A DNA stretch of 64,000 bases from a bacterium (GTDB taxonomy: Bacteria; Myxococcota; UBA727; JAUIJE01). The stretch covers positions 411,182-475,181 of the forward strand of contig JAUIJE010000006.1 of NCBI GenBank assembly GCA_030431455.1, written 5' to 3'. Every line of letters begins with the position of its first letter. The first letter of the stretch is position 1. The notes under the pieces are model-generated. The model did no database searches. It saw only the letters and a list, made by a program, of their open reading frames with translations, and was not told the DNA's origin. Shown here one piece after another: positions 44,878 to 53,427 of the stretch. The position numbers were made by a program, and so were the translations under genes.

Positions 44878-45761
44878 ATCGCGGGCAGGGCCTCGCGGGC
44901 CGCGCGGTATTCACGTTTGAGGTCGTCGACGATGGCGGCGATGGGTTTGATCTCGTGGATGTCGGCCACGCCGTGGCCCGCGCTCCAGATGTCCTTCCAC
45001 CGTTTGGCCCCGGCGGGGCCGCCGTCGGGGGTCTGGCCGTCGGGGATGGTGGACTTGATGAAGTTGGCGTGAATGCCGGAGACCTGGTCGGTGTAGACGA
45101 TGTCCTCGGGGCCGGCGTCGACCACGGTCTGTTTGTACGCATCGGGAGCGCCACACTCGGTGGACGCGATGAAGCGGGTGCCGAGGTAACAGGCCTCGGC
45201 CCCGAGGGCGAGGCTTGCCACGATTTGTTTGCCGGTGGAGATGCAGCCCGCGGCGATGATGGGCACGGAGAGGTTCTCTTTGAGGTAGGGGACGAGGGCG
45301 TAGGGCGAGATCCGCCCCGCGTGTCCCCCCGCGCCGGCCGAGACCCCGATGATGGCGTCGACGCCCGCGGCCTCGGCCTTCTTGGCATGGCGGAGGTTGA
45401 TGACGTCGTGGAGCACGGTGGCGCCATGTTGGTGCACCACCTGGGCGATGTCGGTGGGGTTGCCGTAGGAGGTGATCACCACCGGGACTTCGTACTTCAC
45501 GAGCAGCTCGACGTCCTGGCGGAGGCGTTCGGGCTCGGTGAGGCCGATGGTGACGTTGATGCCGAAGGGCTTCTGGGTGCGCTCTTTGATGAAGCGCAGG
45601 TCCTCTTCGAACTTCTCGACGGTGCGGGCGTTGAGCGAAGGCATCGCCCCGATGATGCCGGCCTCGGCCGCGGCCACGATCATCTCGCGGTTGGAGATGA
45701 GGAACATGGGGGCGGCGATCACGGGGAACTCAATGCCGAGCTTGTCTGCGAGTGGTGTCAT
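44874..45761 (-). CDS. Nitronate monooxygenase / 2-nitropropane dioxygenase-like flavoprotein
   Basis: 295 residues, FMN TIM barrel. IEFPVIAAPMFLISN opens the barrel. VSAGAGGHAGR is the GGHxG loop, AGCISTGKQIVASLALGAEA the phosphate site, and LGTRFIASTE the final motif. The family oxidises alkyl nitronates and also includes enoyl-ACP reductase-like members. Ribosome site GAGGCGGA. Confidence 0.9.
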   Translation of the reverse strand: MTPLADKLGIEFPVIAAPMFLISNREMIVAAAEAGIIGAMPSLNARTVEKFEEDLRFIKERTQKPFGINVTIGLTEPERLRQDVELLVKYEVPVVITSYGNPTDIAQVVHQHGATVLHDVINLRHAKKAEAAGVDAIIGVSAGAGGHAGRISPYALVPYLKENLSVPIIAAGCISTGKQIVASLALGAEACYLGTRFIASTECGAPDAYKQTVVDAGPEDIVYTDQVSGIHANFIKSTIPDGQTPDGGPAGAKRWKDIWSAGHGVADIHEIKPIAAIVDDLKREYRAAREALPAI

Positions 45762-45846
45762 TCCGCCTCTGTAGCAGAATCAGCGTCGACGAACAGCGCC
45801 GCGGACCCGTCCTGCGCGGGCCGGGATTTTCTGGCATGCAGGGCCC

Positions 45847-47091
45847 ATGACCGACCCCTTGGTGACCAACGACGCGGTGGTGCTCGGCATTTTGCTCACC
45901 GTGCTCGCGCTGATTTTCTCCGCCGAATCGAGCGACAAGCCGGCGCTCAAGAAGTTCTTCACCTATGTGCCGGGGCTTCTGCTCTGCTACTTCGTGCCCT
46001 CGGTGCTCGCGAGCCTGGGGGTCATCTCGGGCGAGAAGAGCCAGCTCTATTTTGTGGCCTCGCGGTACCTGTTGCCCACGTGCCTGGTGCTGCTCACCTT
46101 GAGCATTGATCTGCCGGGGGTCCTGCGGCTCGGGCGCAAAGCGATCATCATGTTTTTGACCGGTACCGCGGGCATCGTCGTCGGAGGCCCGGTGGCGCTG
46201 CTTTTGTGCCGGCCGCTGTTCCCCGAGATGTTTGCCCCCTCGGGGCCCGAGGCGGTGTGGCGGGGGATGACCACGGTGGCGGGCAGCTGGATCGGCGGGG
46301 GGGCCAACCAAACCGCGATGAAGGAGGTCTACGAAGTCGGCGACCAGATCTTCTCGTCGATGATCGCGGTGGACGTGCTCTGCGCCAACGTGTGGATGGC
46401 GGTGCTGTTGTGGATGGCGTCGCGGGCCAAAACGCTTGACGCGAAAACGGGCGCGGACGTGAGCGCGATCGAGGCGCTGCGGGTGCGGGTCGAGGAAGAG
46501 GAGAAGAAGTCCGCGCGCATTCCCAATCTCGCGCAGTTGACGACGCTGCTGGCGGTGGGTTTTGTCGGCACCGCCCTCGGCCACATCGCGGGCGACACCG
46601 TGGCCCCGTTCATCCAGGAACATGCGCCAGGGCTCGCGCGGTTTTCGCTCACCAGCCACTTCTTCTGGCTCATCGTGGTGTCGACCGGGGTGGGCATCGC
46701 GCTGTCGTTCAGCCCGGCGCGCCAGCTGTCCGGCTACGGGGCGTCGCGCATCGGCTCGGTGATGCTGTACATCCTGGTGGCCACCATCGGGATGAAGATG
46801 GACCTCGGCGCGGTCGTCGAACGCCCGGCGCTGTTCGTGGTCGGGTTCGTGTGGTTGGCGATTCACGCGGGCCTTTTGTTGTTGGTGGGCAAGTTGATCA
46901 AAGCCCCGGTGTTTTTCCTCGCCGTGGGCAGCCAAGCCAACGTCGGGGGCGCGGCCTCGGCGCCGGTGGTGGCGTCCGCGTTTCACCCCGCGCTCGCCCC
47001 GGTGGGGGTGCTGCTCGCGGTGGTGGGCTACGGCCTCGGCACCTACGCCGCGTGGCTGTGTGGACAGATCTTGCGCGTCTTGGCCAATTGA
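45847..47091 (+). CDS. DUF819 family integral membrane protein
   Basis: 414 residues with about 10-11 hydrophobic segments. GSWIGGGANQTAMKEVY and GSQANVGGAASAPVVASAF are the two internal repeat motifs of this YjcL-like family, thought to be a transporter with inverted-repeat topology. A charged loop (about 205-230) is a cytoplasmic insert between the halves. Solute unknown. Confidence 0.88.
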   Translation: MTDPLVTNDAVVLGILLTVLALIFSAESSDKPALKKFFTYVPGLLLCYFVPSVLASLGVISGEKSQLYFVASRYLLPTCLVLLTLSIDLPGVLRLGRKAIIMFLTGTAGIVVGGPVALLLCRPLFPEMFAPSGPEAVWRGMTTVAGSWIGGGANQTAMKEVYEVGDQIFSSMIAVDVLCANVWMAVLLWMASRAKTLDAKTGADVSAIEALRVRVEEEEKKSARIPNLAQLTTLLAVGFVGTALGHIAGDTVAPFIQEHAPGLARFSLTSHFFWLIVVSTGVGIALSFSPARQLSGYGASRIGSVMLYILVATIGMKMDLGAVVERPALFVVGFVWLAIHAGLLLLVGKLIKAPVFFLAVGSQANVGGAASAPVVASAFHPALAPVGVLLAVVGYGLGTYAAWLCGQILRVLAN

Positions 47092-47274
47092 GTCTTCAGG
47101 GGGGGATGTCCCATCCCCCCTCGGCTCTCACGGCTCCTAAAGTCGCCGAATCGAGCCTCACCCCCAATGTCGGCGCTCCATGCTTCCTTCGGTCGCGTCA
47201 CGCCGCAAAGCCGACGGGGCCCGAGGGCAGTGGTTCATGTATTGTTCGACATCGGACGACATCAGGAGCGAACG
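47092..47274. other. Intergenic region with G/C-run hairpin
   Basis: GGGGGATG (47101-47108) pairs with CATCCCCC (47112-47119) directly after the DUF819 stop; there is no T tract, so it may be a weak terminator. The following TCGGCTCTCACG resembles sequence at about 58675 after a similar G-run/C-run pair. No gene is seen in the remainder until the ribosome site AGGAG at 47264-47268. Confidence 0.45.
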
Positions 47275-47997
47275 ATGCGGATGCTGTTGGGTTTGATGGT
47301 GGTGTTGGTGGCGACGGGGGGCCTGGCCAAGGGCAAAAACACCCACCGCAAGATCAAAAAGGGCGTGGGCAACTGTGTGTTCGCGGCGGAGAAGTTGGTG
47401 AAGGGCCAGGAGGCGGGGTGGCCGGCCCTCAAGACGAAGTTCGCGTCCGACGATGAGATCCACGCGCGGTGTTATTGGGACAAGCCGCTCGACGCCTACA
47501 AAAAACTGGGCAAAGCCACCAACGAGCTGCGCGACACCCCGAGCCGGTACCGCATCGCCCTCGAGGTCCGCGCCCCGGAGCTCAAGGGCAAGCAGAAGAA
47601 AGCCAAGGCCAAAAAGGGCAAAGCCAAAGAGGGCGAGGCCAAGCCGTTGGTGGCGTTGGGCAAACAAATCGTGCGGGTGAGCGCCACCGGCGAAGGCGAA
47701 TGGGACGAGCGGGGCTACGACCTGACCAGCAAGGTGCGCAAATGTCTCTTCCCCCCTGAGTACGGGATGGACAAATGCCTCGACATCTCCGCCATGGTCA
47801 TCGAACAGGCCAGCTTGGTGGGCAAAGCCATTCCCTACACCGCGCCGGTGTGCCTATCCACATACATTGTGTACGAGGACGTCACCGGGGGCGAAAAGGA
47901 AAAGCTCCTGTCCGAGGGCTGTTTCGAATACACCGCGAACAAGCTCCCGCTCCCCCCTCAGGGCTACGCGGGGGAGCGCGCCCCCACCGGCGGCTGA
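47275..47997 (+). CDS. Exported hypothetical protein
   Basis: 240 residues. Signal peptide MRMLLGLMVVLVATGGLA; mature part begins with basic KGKNTHRKIKKG. A Lys-rich insert (KKAKAKKGKAKEGEAK, about 105-125) separates two moderately conserved-looking parts with several Cys (CVFAAEK, RCYW, KCLFPPEYGMDKC, CLSTY, GCFEY). Start placed at ATG 47275 after AGGAG. Family unknown. Confidence 0.7.
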   Translation: MRMLLGLMVVLVATGGLAKGKNTHRKIKKGVGNCVFAAEKLVKGQEAGWPALKTKFASDDEIHARCYWDKPLDAYKKLGKATNELRDTPSRYRIALEVRAPELKGKQKKAKAKKGKAKEGEAKPLVALGKQIVRVSATGEGEWDERGYDLTSKVRKCLFPPEYGMDKCLDISAMVIEQASLVGKAIPYTAPVCLSTYIVYEDVTGGEKEKLLSEGCFEYTANKLPLPPQGYAGERAPTGG

Positions 47998-48006
47998 CCG
48001 GCCGGG

Positions 48007-49101
48007 TCAGGGCATGGGAAAACGTTCGACCGCGCCCACCGGGTCATCGGACCGGGCGAGGTCGCCGATGGTGCGCGTCTGGTTGCGTGCATCGAACGCC
48101 TCGGCCAACTCTTCGATCTGGTTTCGGACCTGGGCCAGGGCCGCGTTCACGTCGACGCGGCCGTCCTCGGACAACGCCCCGGGCAGGGCCAAGGCGACCT
48201 CGTCCCGGCCCGCGTCGGCCAGGGCCCCCAGCACCGCGCGGGTGGCGAGCAAGAAGCACAGCCGGGTCATCTGCTGGGGGTAGCTGAGGCCGAGCCCCGC
48301 GACCCTCTCCAGCCGGGCCACGGCCTCGTCGAGGTCGCCGGTGATCACGCGGTACACGATGTGGTGCGCATGGCTGCCCACCATCTTGGGGTGTTTGTGG
48401 ACCAGGCGGTAGCCGGTGCGATCCCAGTCCGCGGCCTGGTCGGTGCGCCCCGCCCGCCAGAGCGGCACGATAAATCGTGCATAGGTGCGGTGGGGAACCT
48501 CGGCGCAGGCCCGGCGCCCGTCGAGCACCGGGCCCACCGCGGCCTCCGCCCGCTCGAGTTCGCCCTTCCACAGCCAGTACTCGGCCTCGTTGTCCATCTC
48601 ACAGGCCGCGCAATCAGAGATGATGCCCTGCTCGGCGGCGCGCCACTGCTGGGCCCAGTCGTGTGCGCCGGGCTCGTCGCCGAGCATGCGCGCGACCCAG
48701 AAGCGGATCTTTTTGATCGCCTCGCCCGCGGGATCGAACCCCAGCATGCGGCGCCCGCAGTCGTCGAGCATGTCTTCGATCTTGTCGCGCCCGATGGCGG
48801 GAAACCCCGGCAGCTCGGCCACGCACCATTTGTAGCGCCAGAGCAGAATGAACTCGTCGAACCGGTCCGGGTGTTCGTCGTGTTTTTTCAGCATCCACGA
48901 CGTGTGCAGGATCATCTTGTCCGGGTGTCCAGACCAGCACGCGGCGTCGCAAGCCTCGTCGTGGGCATCGAACGCCCCGTCGAGTTGACCCTCGGCCTCA
49001 AACAGCTTGGCCGCGCGTTCGGCCAGGAGCAGGCGGGCCTCGGACTTTTCGGGCATGGCCCGCGCTTGGCTCAGCAGATCATAAGGATTGTCTTCGCTCA
49101 T
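48007..49101 (-). CDS. Helical (TPR-like) repeat protein coupled to HSP90
   Basis: 364 residues, all-helical with tandem helix pairs of TPR/SEL1 style (LLLAERAAKLFEAEGQLDGA; WLWKGELERAEAAVGP; YRVITGDLDEAVARLERV). ATG 49101 overlaps the HSP90-family TGA (ATGA), so translation is coupled and expression is matched. Cys residues CDAAC and CAAC punctuate it. Function is unknown; TPR proteins serve as HSP90 co-chaperones in eukaryotes, which makes a partner role plausible but unproven. Confidence 0.75.
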   Translation of the reverse strand: MSEDNPYDLLSQARAMPEKSEARLLLAERAAKLFEAEGQLDGAFDAHDEACDAACWSGHPDKMILHTSWMLKKHDEHPDRFDEFILLWRYKWCVAELPGFPAIGRDKIEDMLDDCGRRMLGFDPAGEAIKKIRFWVARMLGDEPGAHDWAQQWRAAEQGIISDCAACEMDNEAEYWLWKGELERAEAAVGPVLDGRRACAEVPHRTYARFIVPLWRAGRTDQAADWDRTGYRLVHKHPKMVGSHAHHIVYRVITGDLDEAVARLERVAGLGLSYPQQMTRLCFLLATRAVLGALADAGRDEVALALPGALSEDGRVDVNAALAQVRNQIEELAEAFDARNQTRTIGDLARSDDPVGAVERFPMP

Positions 49102-50921
49102 TGTACCCACCGGGCGTGTGCGTCGAGACCGAACTCGATGAGGCCGATCATGCCGTCGGCCAGCAGGCGGAGATCATCGGGCCGGAGTGGAAAGTGGCCG
49201 AGGAGCAAGGCCTGCACATACAGGGTCTGGATCGAGAGCTGCCGCAGGGCGGGGTCGTCGACGGTGAGCAGGCGCTCGACCAGGGGGTTGTTGAGGTTGA
49301 ACACGAGCTGGGCTTTGGGCATGGCCCGGGCCCGCTCGGCCGCGACCCCGTCGAGGACCGCGGACCAGAGGTCATCGCCCTCGTCCTGTTGGCGCTCGAC
49401 CTCGCGCACGAACGCGGCATCGGGATTGTCCGCGAACAGCGTGGGCAGATTTGTCGGCGCGAACCGCTTGAGCGCGGGTTCGCATTGGCGGGTGGCGAGC
49501 ACGTGCCGGGCCTCGGCCAAGAAATCGGCGAACAGGTCGCGCTCGTCGAGGTCGAGCTCGCCGAAGCTCTCGAGCAGGCTGGCCGCGTCCACCTCTTGGA
49601 CGGTGATGCCGTCGAGGACCGCGGGGAGGCGCTCGATCAGGCGGCGTTCGTAGGCGTACGCGGCGTTGACAATGCAACTGCCCTGGGCCGCGGCCACCGC
49701 GGCCATCTGACGAAACGCGTCGAGGTTGGGGGTGTAGGCGATGTGCGGGGTCTTCACCCGGATGTCACGGAACAGCATCCGGCCGAGGGAGGTCTCGAAG
49801 GGCAAGTAGTCGATGAACAGCCGCAAGCTCTCGTCGTCGTCCGCGGCCAGGGCCTTGAGCGCGAGGTGGTGCACCGCGATCAAACGGGTGAGGCGCTCGG
49901 GGTCGTGCTGCTCGAGGTGGGTGAGGTAGCGGCGCAGACAATCGCCGAGCTCGTCCCGGGCGAGGTCCAGGGCGTCGTCATCGGCGAACGACTCGCGCGA
50001 GGCGGTGGGCCGCAGGCCGCGCACGTCGAGCACCCCGCGCACAAAGAACGCCCACTCGGGCATGAGGTTGTCGACCCGATCCGACAGCAACATGCCCTTG
50101 AGGTACGCGCGGTCGGCCCGGTGTTGGGCCAGGCTGGGGGAATGGGCGAGCACGAACGCCACCCCGTCGACGTGGCCGGCGGAGGAGACCAGGGGTACGG
50201 CGTCGAAGAAGCGTTGGTTGAACACGCGCTGGCCGTAGGCGAGCAGCGCCTCGCGTCGTTGCCCAGGGCTGGCGTAAGGCTGGCGCCACGGCGCGCCCTC
50301 GTCGTTGATGGGGTGCGCGGCCATGCCATCGTGCACCACGATGGGAGGCTCGAGGAGGCTGCCGTAGTGGCGGGCGAGCCCCACCACGGTGTCCACGTCG
50401 AGCAACGCGTGCGCGTCGGGTCGGGCGGTGAGAATGACCTCGGTGCCCGCGGCGAAGTCCGCCGCGGTGCGGTCGGGGTCGTGCCCGACCTCGTAGGTGC
50501 CGTCCTTGTGGCCACGCCAGTGGATGACCGGCGCGTCTTCGGTCTTGGCCGAGCGGGTGTAGAGCTCGATGTGGTCGCTGACCAAAAAGCCCGAGAGCAG
50601 CCCGATGCCGAACTGCCCGAGGAACTCTTTGCGCACCGCGTCCACCCCGCGTTTGCTGCTCTCGCCGATGGTGGCCAAGAACCGATGCACCTCGTCTTCG
50701 GTCAGGCCAATGCCGTTGTCGCGAACGTGCAGGCGCGGGCCATCCGGGCCGTGGTCGAGGCGGATGTCGATCCGGGGATCGAAGGCGTCATCGCGGGCGG
50801 CGATGGCGTCGACCGCATTTTGCAGCAGCTCGCGCACATACACCTCGGGCCCGGAGTACAGGTGGTGCGACAGCAGGTCGATCAACCCACCGAGATGGAC
50901 CTGGAACTTGTGTGCGCTCAC
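49098..50921 (-). CDS. HSP90-family protein (HtpG-like, short form)
   Basis: 607 residues, GTG start at 50921. The GHKL ATP-binding N-domain has VRELLQNAVDAI (Glu/Asn), RDNGIGLTEDE, and GQFGIGLLSGFLVSD. The middle domain includes RAYLKGMLLSDRVDNLMPEWAFFVRGVLD and a RESF segment corresponding to the catalytic-loop Arg region. The C-terminal dimer domain is short and ends HARWVQ, without a MEEVD-like tail. Motifs differ from canonical HtpG (ELISNASDA), so it belongs to the divergent HSP90 branch also known in actinobacteria. Confidence 0.88.
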   Translation of the reverse strand: MSAHKFQVHLGGLIDLLSHHLYSGPEVYVRELLQNAVDAIAARDDAFDPRIDIRLDHGPDGPRLHVRDNGIGLTEDEVHRFLATIGESSKRGVDAVRKEFLGQFGIGLLSGFLVSDHIELYTRSAKTEDAPVIHWRGHKDGTYEVGHDPDRTAADFAAGTEVILTARPDAHALLDVDTVVGLARHYGSLLEPPIVVHDGMAAHPINDEGAPWRQPYASPGQRREALLAYGQRVFNQRFFDAVPLVSSAGHVDGVAFVLAHSPSLAQHRADRAYLKGMLLSDRVDNLMPEWAFFVRGVLDVRGLRPTASRESFADDDALDLARDELGDCLRRYLTHLEQHDPERLTRLIAVHHLALKALAADDDESLRLFIDYLPFETSLGRMLFRDIRVKTPHIAYTPNLDAFRQMAAVAAAQGSCIVNAAYAYERRLIERLPAVLDGITVQEVDAASLLESFGELDLDERDLFADFLAEARHVLATRQCEPALKRFAPTNLPTLFADNPDAAFVREVERQQDEGDDLWSAVLDGVAAERARAMPKAQLVFNLNNPLVERLLTVDDPALRQLSIQTLYVQALLLGHFPLRPDDLRLLADGMIGLIEFGLDAHARWVQ

Positions 50922-50968
50922 GGTGCGAGAGTGTAGCGCGGGTTGGGCCGCTGGGGTTAGCCTGGGGC

Positions 50969-51781
50969 ATGAGCAACGGACCTGTGCTGACCGTCGGATT
51001 GGGACAAATGCTCGTCGAGGGGGGACAGCCCGAGGCGAACTTCTTGCGCGCCGAGGGCATGGTGGCCGAGGCCCGGGCCGCGGGCTGCGACATCGTGGTG
51101 CTGCCCGAGTGCCTCGACGCCGGGTGGTTGCACCCCGCCGCGGCACAGCTCGCGTCGGCGGTGCCCGGCCCGGTCACCGACCGCTATGCAGGGTGGGCGC
51201 GCCAGCACGCGATCCACGTCGTGGCCGGCGTGACCGAGCGCGCGCCCTCAGGCGCGGTGTACAACGCCGCGGTGCTGTTCGCCCCGGATGGGGAGCTGCT
51301 GTTGCACGTGCGCAAGGTGAACGTGCTCGTCGAGGCCATGTCCCTGTACAAAATCGGCAACCGGGTGGGCGCGGCCGACACCGCGCTCGGGGTGCGCATC
51401 GGGGTCAACATCTGCGCAGACAACTTCCCCACCACCACCCACCTCGGGACCACCCTCTGCCAAATGGGCGCTCAGGTGATTCTGTCCCCCGCGGCCTGGG
51501 TCGCGGACCCTGATTGGGATGACAAAGACGGCAACCCCGCGCGCCAAATGTGGCTGGATGGGTTCGACAAGATGGCCAGCGGCTGGGGCGTGCCCGTGCT
51601 CGCGGTGAGCAATGTCGGCCCCATCACCGCCGGACCCTGGGCGGGCAAGCGCGCCATCGGGGCGTCACTGGCGGTGGGCACGGGGGGCGAGGTGTTGTTC
51701 GAAGCGCCCTGTGGCGCGGACCAAGCGGGGCTGTTCGTGGTCAAGGTGCCGTGTTCGCCGGGCTTTGCCTTCGGAAGCTGA
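50969..51781 (+). CDS. Carbon-nitrogen hydrolase (nitrilase superfamily)
   Basis: 270 residues. The Glu-Lys-Cys triad is visible: Glu in VVLPECLDAG, Lys in HVRKVNVL, Cys in VNICADNFPTT. The superfamily hydrolyses nitriles, amides or carbamoyl groups. ATG 50969 gives a normal N-terminus (VLTVGLGQMLVEGGQPEANF). The gene is divergent from the HSP90 gene by 47 bases. The branch (amidase versus others) cannot be assigned. Confidence 0.88.
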   Translation: MSNGPVLTVGLGQMLVEGGQPEANFLRAEGMVAEARAAGCDIVVLPECLDAGWLHPAAAQLASAVPGPVTDRYAGWARQHAIHVVAGVTERAPSGAVYNAAVLFAPDGELLLHVRKVNVLVEAMSLYKIGNRVGAADTALGVRIGVNICADNFPTTTHLGTTLCQMGAQVILSPAAWVADPDWDDKDGNPARQMWLDGFDKMASGWGVPVLAVSNVGPITAGPWAGKRAIGASLAVGTGGEVLFEAPCGADQAGLFVVKVPCSPGFAFGS

Positions 51782-51787
51782 GCGGAC

Positions 51788-52177
51788 TCAAGCGGCCTGC
51801 TCGTCGAGGAGAAAGCGCACCGCTTCGTCTCGGCTGGCGAAGGGGCGGACGTCCTTGCGCCCGCTCACCCGCACGAACACATCCCCGAGCACGCGCCACG
51901 TCGCGGGCCAGCCGAACACCGCGCTGCGCTTGATGAAGGGCCGGTTGGCTTTGACCTTCTGGGCCGCGTACCAGCGGGCGGCGAGGGTCACGTCCCCGAC
52001 CTGGGAGAAGTCGTTGAGGAACAGCACGTCTCGGTGCGTCTGGTAGTAGGTGTCCAAAAATGTGAACAGCGGGACGAGGTCGTCGCGATCGAGGTCGCCG
52101 CGCAGGGTGCACTCGAGGATGCCCTCCGGGGTTTCGCGGAGCTGAAACGCGGGCTCGTCGAGGAGATCGCCGGCCAA
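51788..52177 (-). CDS. SpoIIAA/STAS-like small protein
   Basis: 129 residues, TTG start with GAGGG about 10 bases upstream; no in-frame ATG exists. The pattern ECTLRGDLDRDDLVPLFTFL, DVLFLNDFSQVGDVTLAARWY and PFASRDEAVRFLLDE is that of STAS-like SpoIIAA proteins. It begins 3 bases after the algH stop, on the same strand, so it is probably co-transcribed. Confidence 0.72.
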   Translation of the reverse strand: MAGDLLDEPAFQLRETPEGILECTLRGDLDRDDLVPLFTFLDTYYQTHRDVLFLNDFSQVGDVTLAARWYAAQKVKANRPFIKRSAVFGWPATWRVLGDVFVRVSGRKDVRPFASRDEAVRFLLDEQAA

Positions 52178-52180
52178 CCG

Positions 52181-52729
52181 TCAGAGACCCTCGCCAGGAA
52201 GCGCGCTCTCGACGCGCCACACGCCCTCGTCCAGCTCCGCTTGGAGTTGGCCCGGGCCCCAGCCCGCGTACCCGAGGTAGATGAGGCTGCGGGCCGGGCC
52301 TTCGCCGCGATGCGAGGCCGCCATCACCGCGCGGGCGGGGGTGCTGCGCACGCCGTCGCAGACCGTCTGCGTCTCGGCGGCGCGCCAGTCGTCGCTGTGC
52401 AGCACGATGACGGTGTCGGGCTCGACGGGGCCGCCGGCGGTGAGCCGGTGGTCCGCGCTCTCGTCCACCGGGTGGTTGGTGATGACCCCCACCGCGCCTT
52501 GCGCGTCGTGGTGCAGGAGCAGGATGCGGGTGCCCACAAAGGTCGGGTCGGGCATGGCCTCGGTGGCGACGAGCACCACCCCCGCAGACCGGGGCGGGGG
52601 CGTGTCTGCCTGCGCCGCGGCGGCGCGATGGCAGGGCCGCGGGTGGGTGAGCAGCGCAAACCAACTCACCGTGGCGATGGCGAGCGCGAGGATGGTCAAA
52701 GAACGGACGAGAACGAGTCGCGCAAACAT
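52181..52729 (-). CDS. AlgH/YqgE (UPF0301) family protein with N-terminal membrane segment
   Basis: 182 residues. The AlgH core is clear: GVVLVATEAMPDPTFVGTRI, LLHHDAQGAVGVITNHP, AGGPVEPDT and YAGWGPGQLQAEL. The first 45 residues add a hydrophobic helix (LTILALAIATVSWFALL) and an Ala/Pro spacer not normally present in this cytosolic family, so it is membrane-anchored or exported. ATG 52729 is the only sensible start that includes this helix. Function of the family is poorly known. Confidence 0.85.
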   Translation of the reverse strand: MFARLVLVRSLTILALAIATVSWFALLTHPRPCHRAAAAQADTPPPRSAGVVLVATEAMPDPTFVGTRILLLHHDAQGAVGVITNHPVDESADHRLTAGGPVEPDTVIVLHSDDWRAAETQTVCDGVRSTPARAVMAASHRGEGPARSLIYLGYAGWGPGQLQAELDEGVWRVESALPGEGL

Positions 52730-52798
52730 GACTCGATTGTAGCGAAATCGATCCGGGTGTGCCGGCCGCGCCCGGGCGAAGGGTTGACGAAGGGGTGG

Positions 52799-52813
52799 AA
52801 TGATGAGTATCAT
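52799..52813. promoter_or_regulatory. TetR operator, copy 1
   Basis: AATGATGAGTATCAT, a near palindrome that matches 13 of 15 bases of the site at 53412-53426. It lies 6 bases before the GTG start of the TetR gene. Confidence 0.68.
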
Positions 52814-52819
52814 ATTTTG

Positions 52820-53386
52820 GTGCGATACCCCGAAGGACACAAAGAAGAAGTGCGCGCCCGCATTGTGGACACCGCGGCGCGCCTGTTGCGTGCGCACGGC
52901 GTCGACGGGGTGAGCGTCTCGACGTTGATGCGCGAAGCGGGGCTCACCCACGGTGGGTTCTACAACCATTTTGAGAGCCGCGATGAGCTGGTGGCGGCCG
53001 CGGTGGGGGCGGCGGCGGAGGCCACGTCGGCGGGGGCGTGGGGCCCCGGCCGCAGCCTGGCCGAGGCCCTGGACGATTACCTGTCCGAAGGGCACGCCGC
53101 GCACCCTGAGCAGGGTTGCGTGGTCGCGGCCCTCGGGTGCGACGGCGCGCGCCAAAAAGGCGCGGTGCGGCATGCGTTCGCCCGGGCCGCGCGCGGTTTG
53201 ATGCGGCACGTCGACGAGAAGCTTCATCCCCAAAAAGCCACCAAGCGGTTGTCGGACGAGGCGCTGCGCGTGACCAGTCAAGCGGTGGGGGCGTTGGTGT
53301 TGGCGCGGTTGGTCGATGACCCGGCCCTCGCGCGGCGTTTGTTGCAGGCGGGGCGCGCGGGGGGCGCGGACGTGCCGGCCAAGTAG
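52820..53386 (+). CDS. TetR-family regulator
   Basis: 188 residues from GTG 52820, giving the usual MRYPEGHKEEVRARIVDTAA start of this TetR subgroup. The HTH is VSVSTLMREAGLTHGGFYNHF. The ligand domain includes HPEQGCVVAALGCDGARQKG and a late DEALRVTSQAVGALVLARL. A near-identical palindrome lies before this gene and over the start of the next, so it likely controls both. Confidence 0.88.
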   Translation: MRYPEGHKEEVRARIVDTAARLLRAHGVDGVSVSTLMREAGLTHGGFYNHFESRDELVAAAVGAAAEATSAGAWGPGRSLAEALDDYLSEGHAAHPEQGCVVAALGCDGARQKGAVRHAFARAARGLMRHVDEKLHPQKATKRLSDEALRVTSQAVGALVLARLVDDPALARRLLQAGRAGGADVPAK

Positions 53387-53411
53387 GCCATTCTCTTTTT
53401 TTGTAGGATGA

Positions 53412-53427
53412 AATGATGACCATCATT
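53412..53427. promoter_or_regulatory. TetR operator, copy 2, over a start codon
   Basis: AATGATGACCATCATT is a perfect 16-bp palindrome that contains the ATG codons at 53413 and 53416 of the Fe-S/SCP2 gene. Bound repressor would block its expression directly. Confidence 0.75.

Noticed and set aside
49098..49120. MEEVD-like tail on the HSP90-family protein
   Set aside because: The C-terminus ends in HARWVQ, so any interaction with the TPR-like neighbour cannot use the eukaryotic mode.
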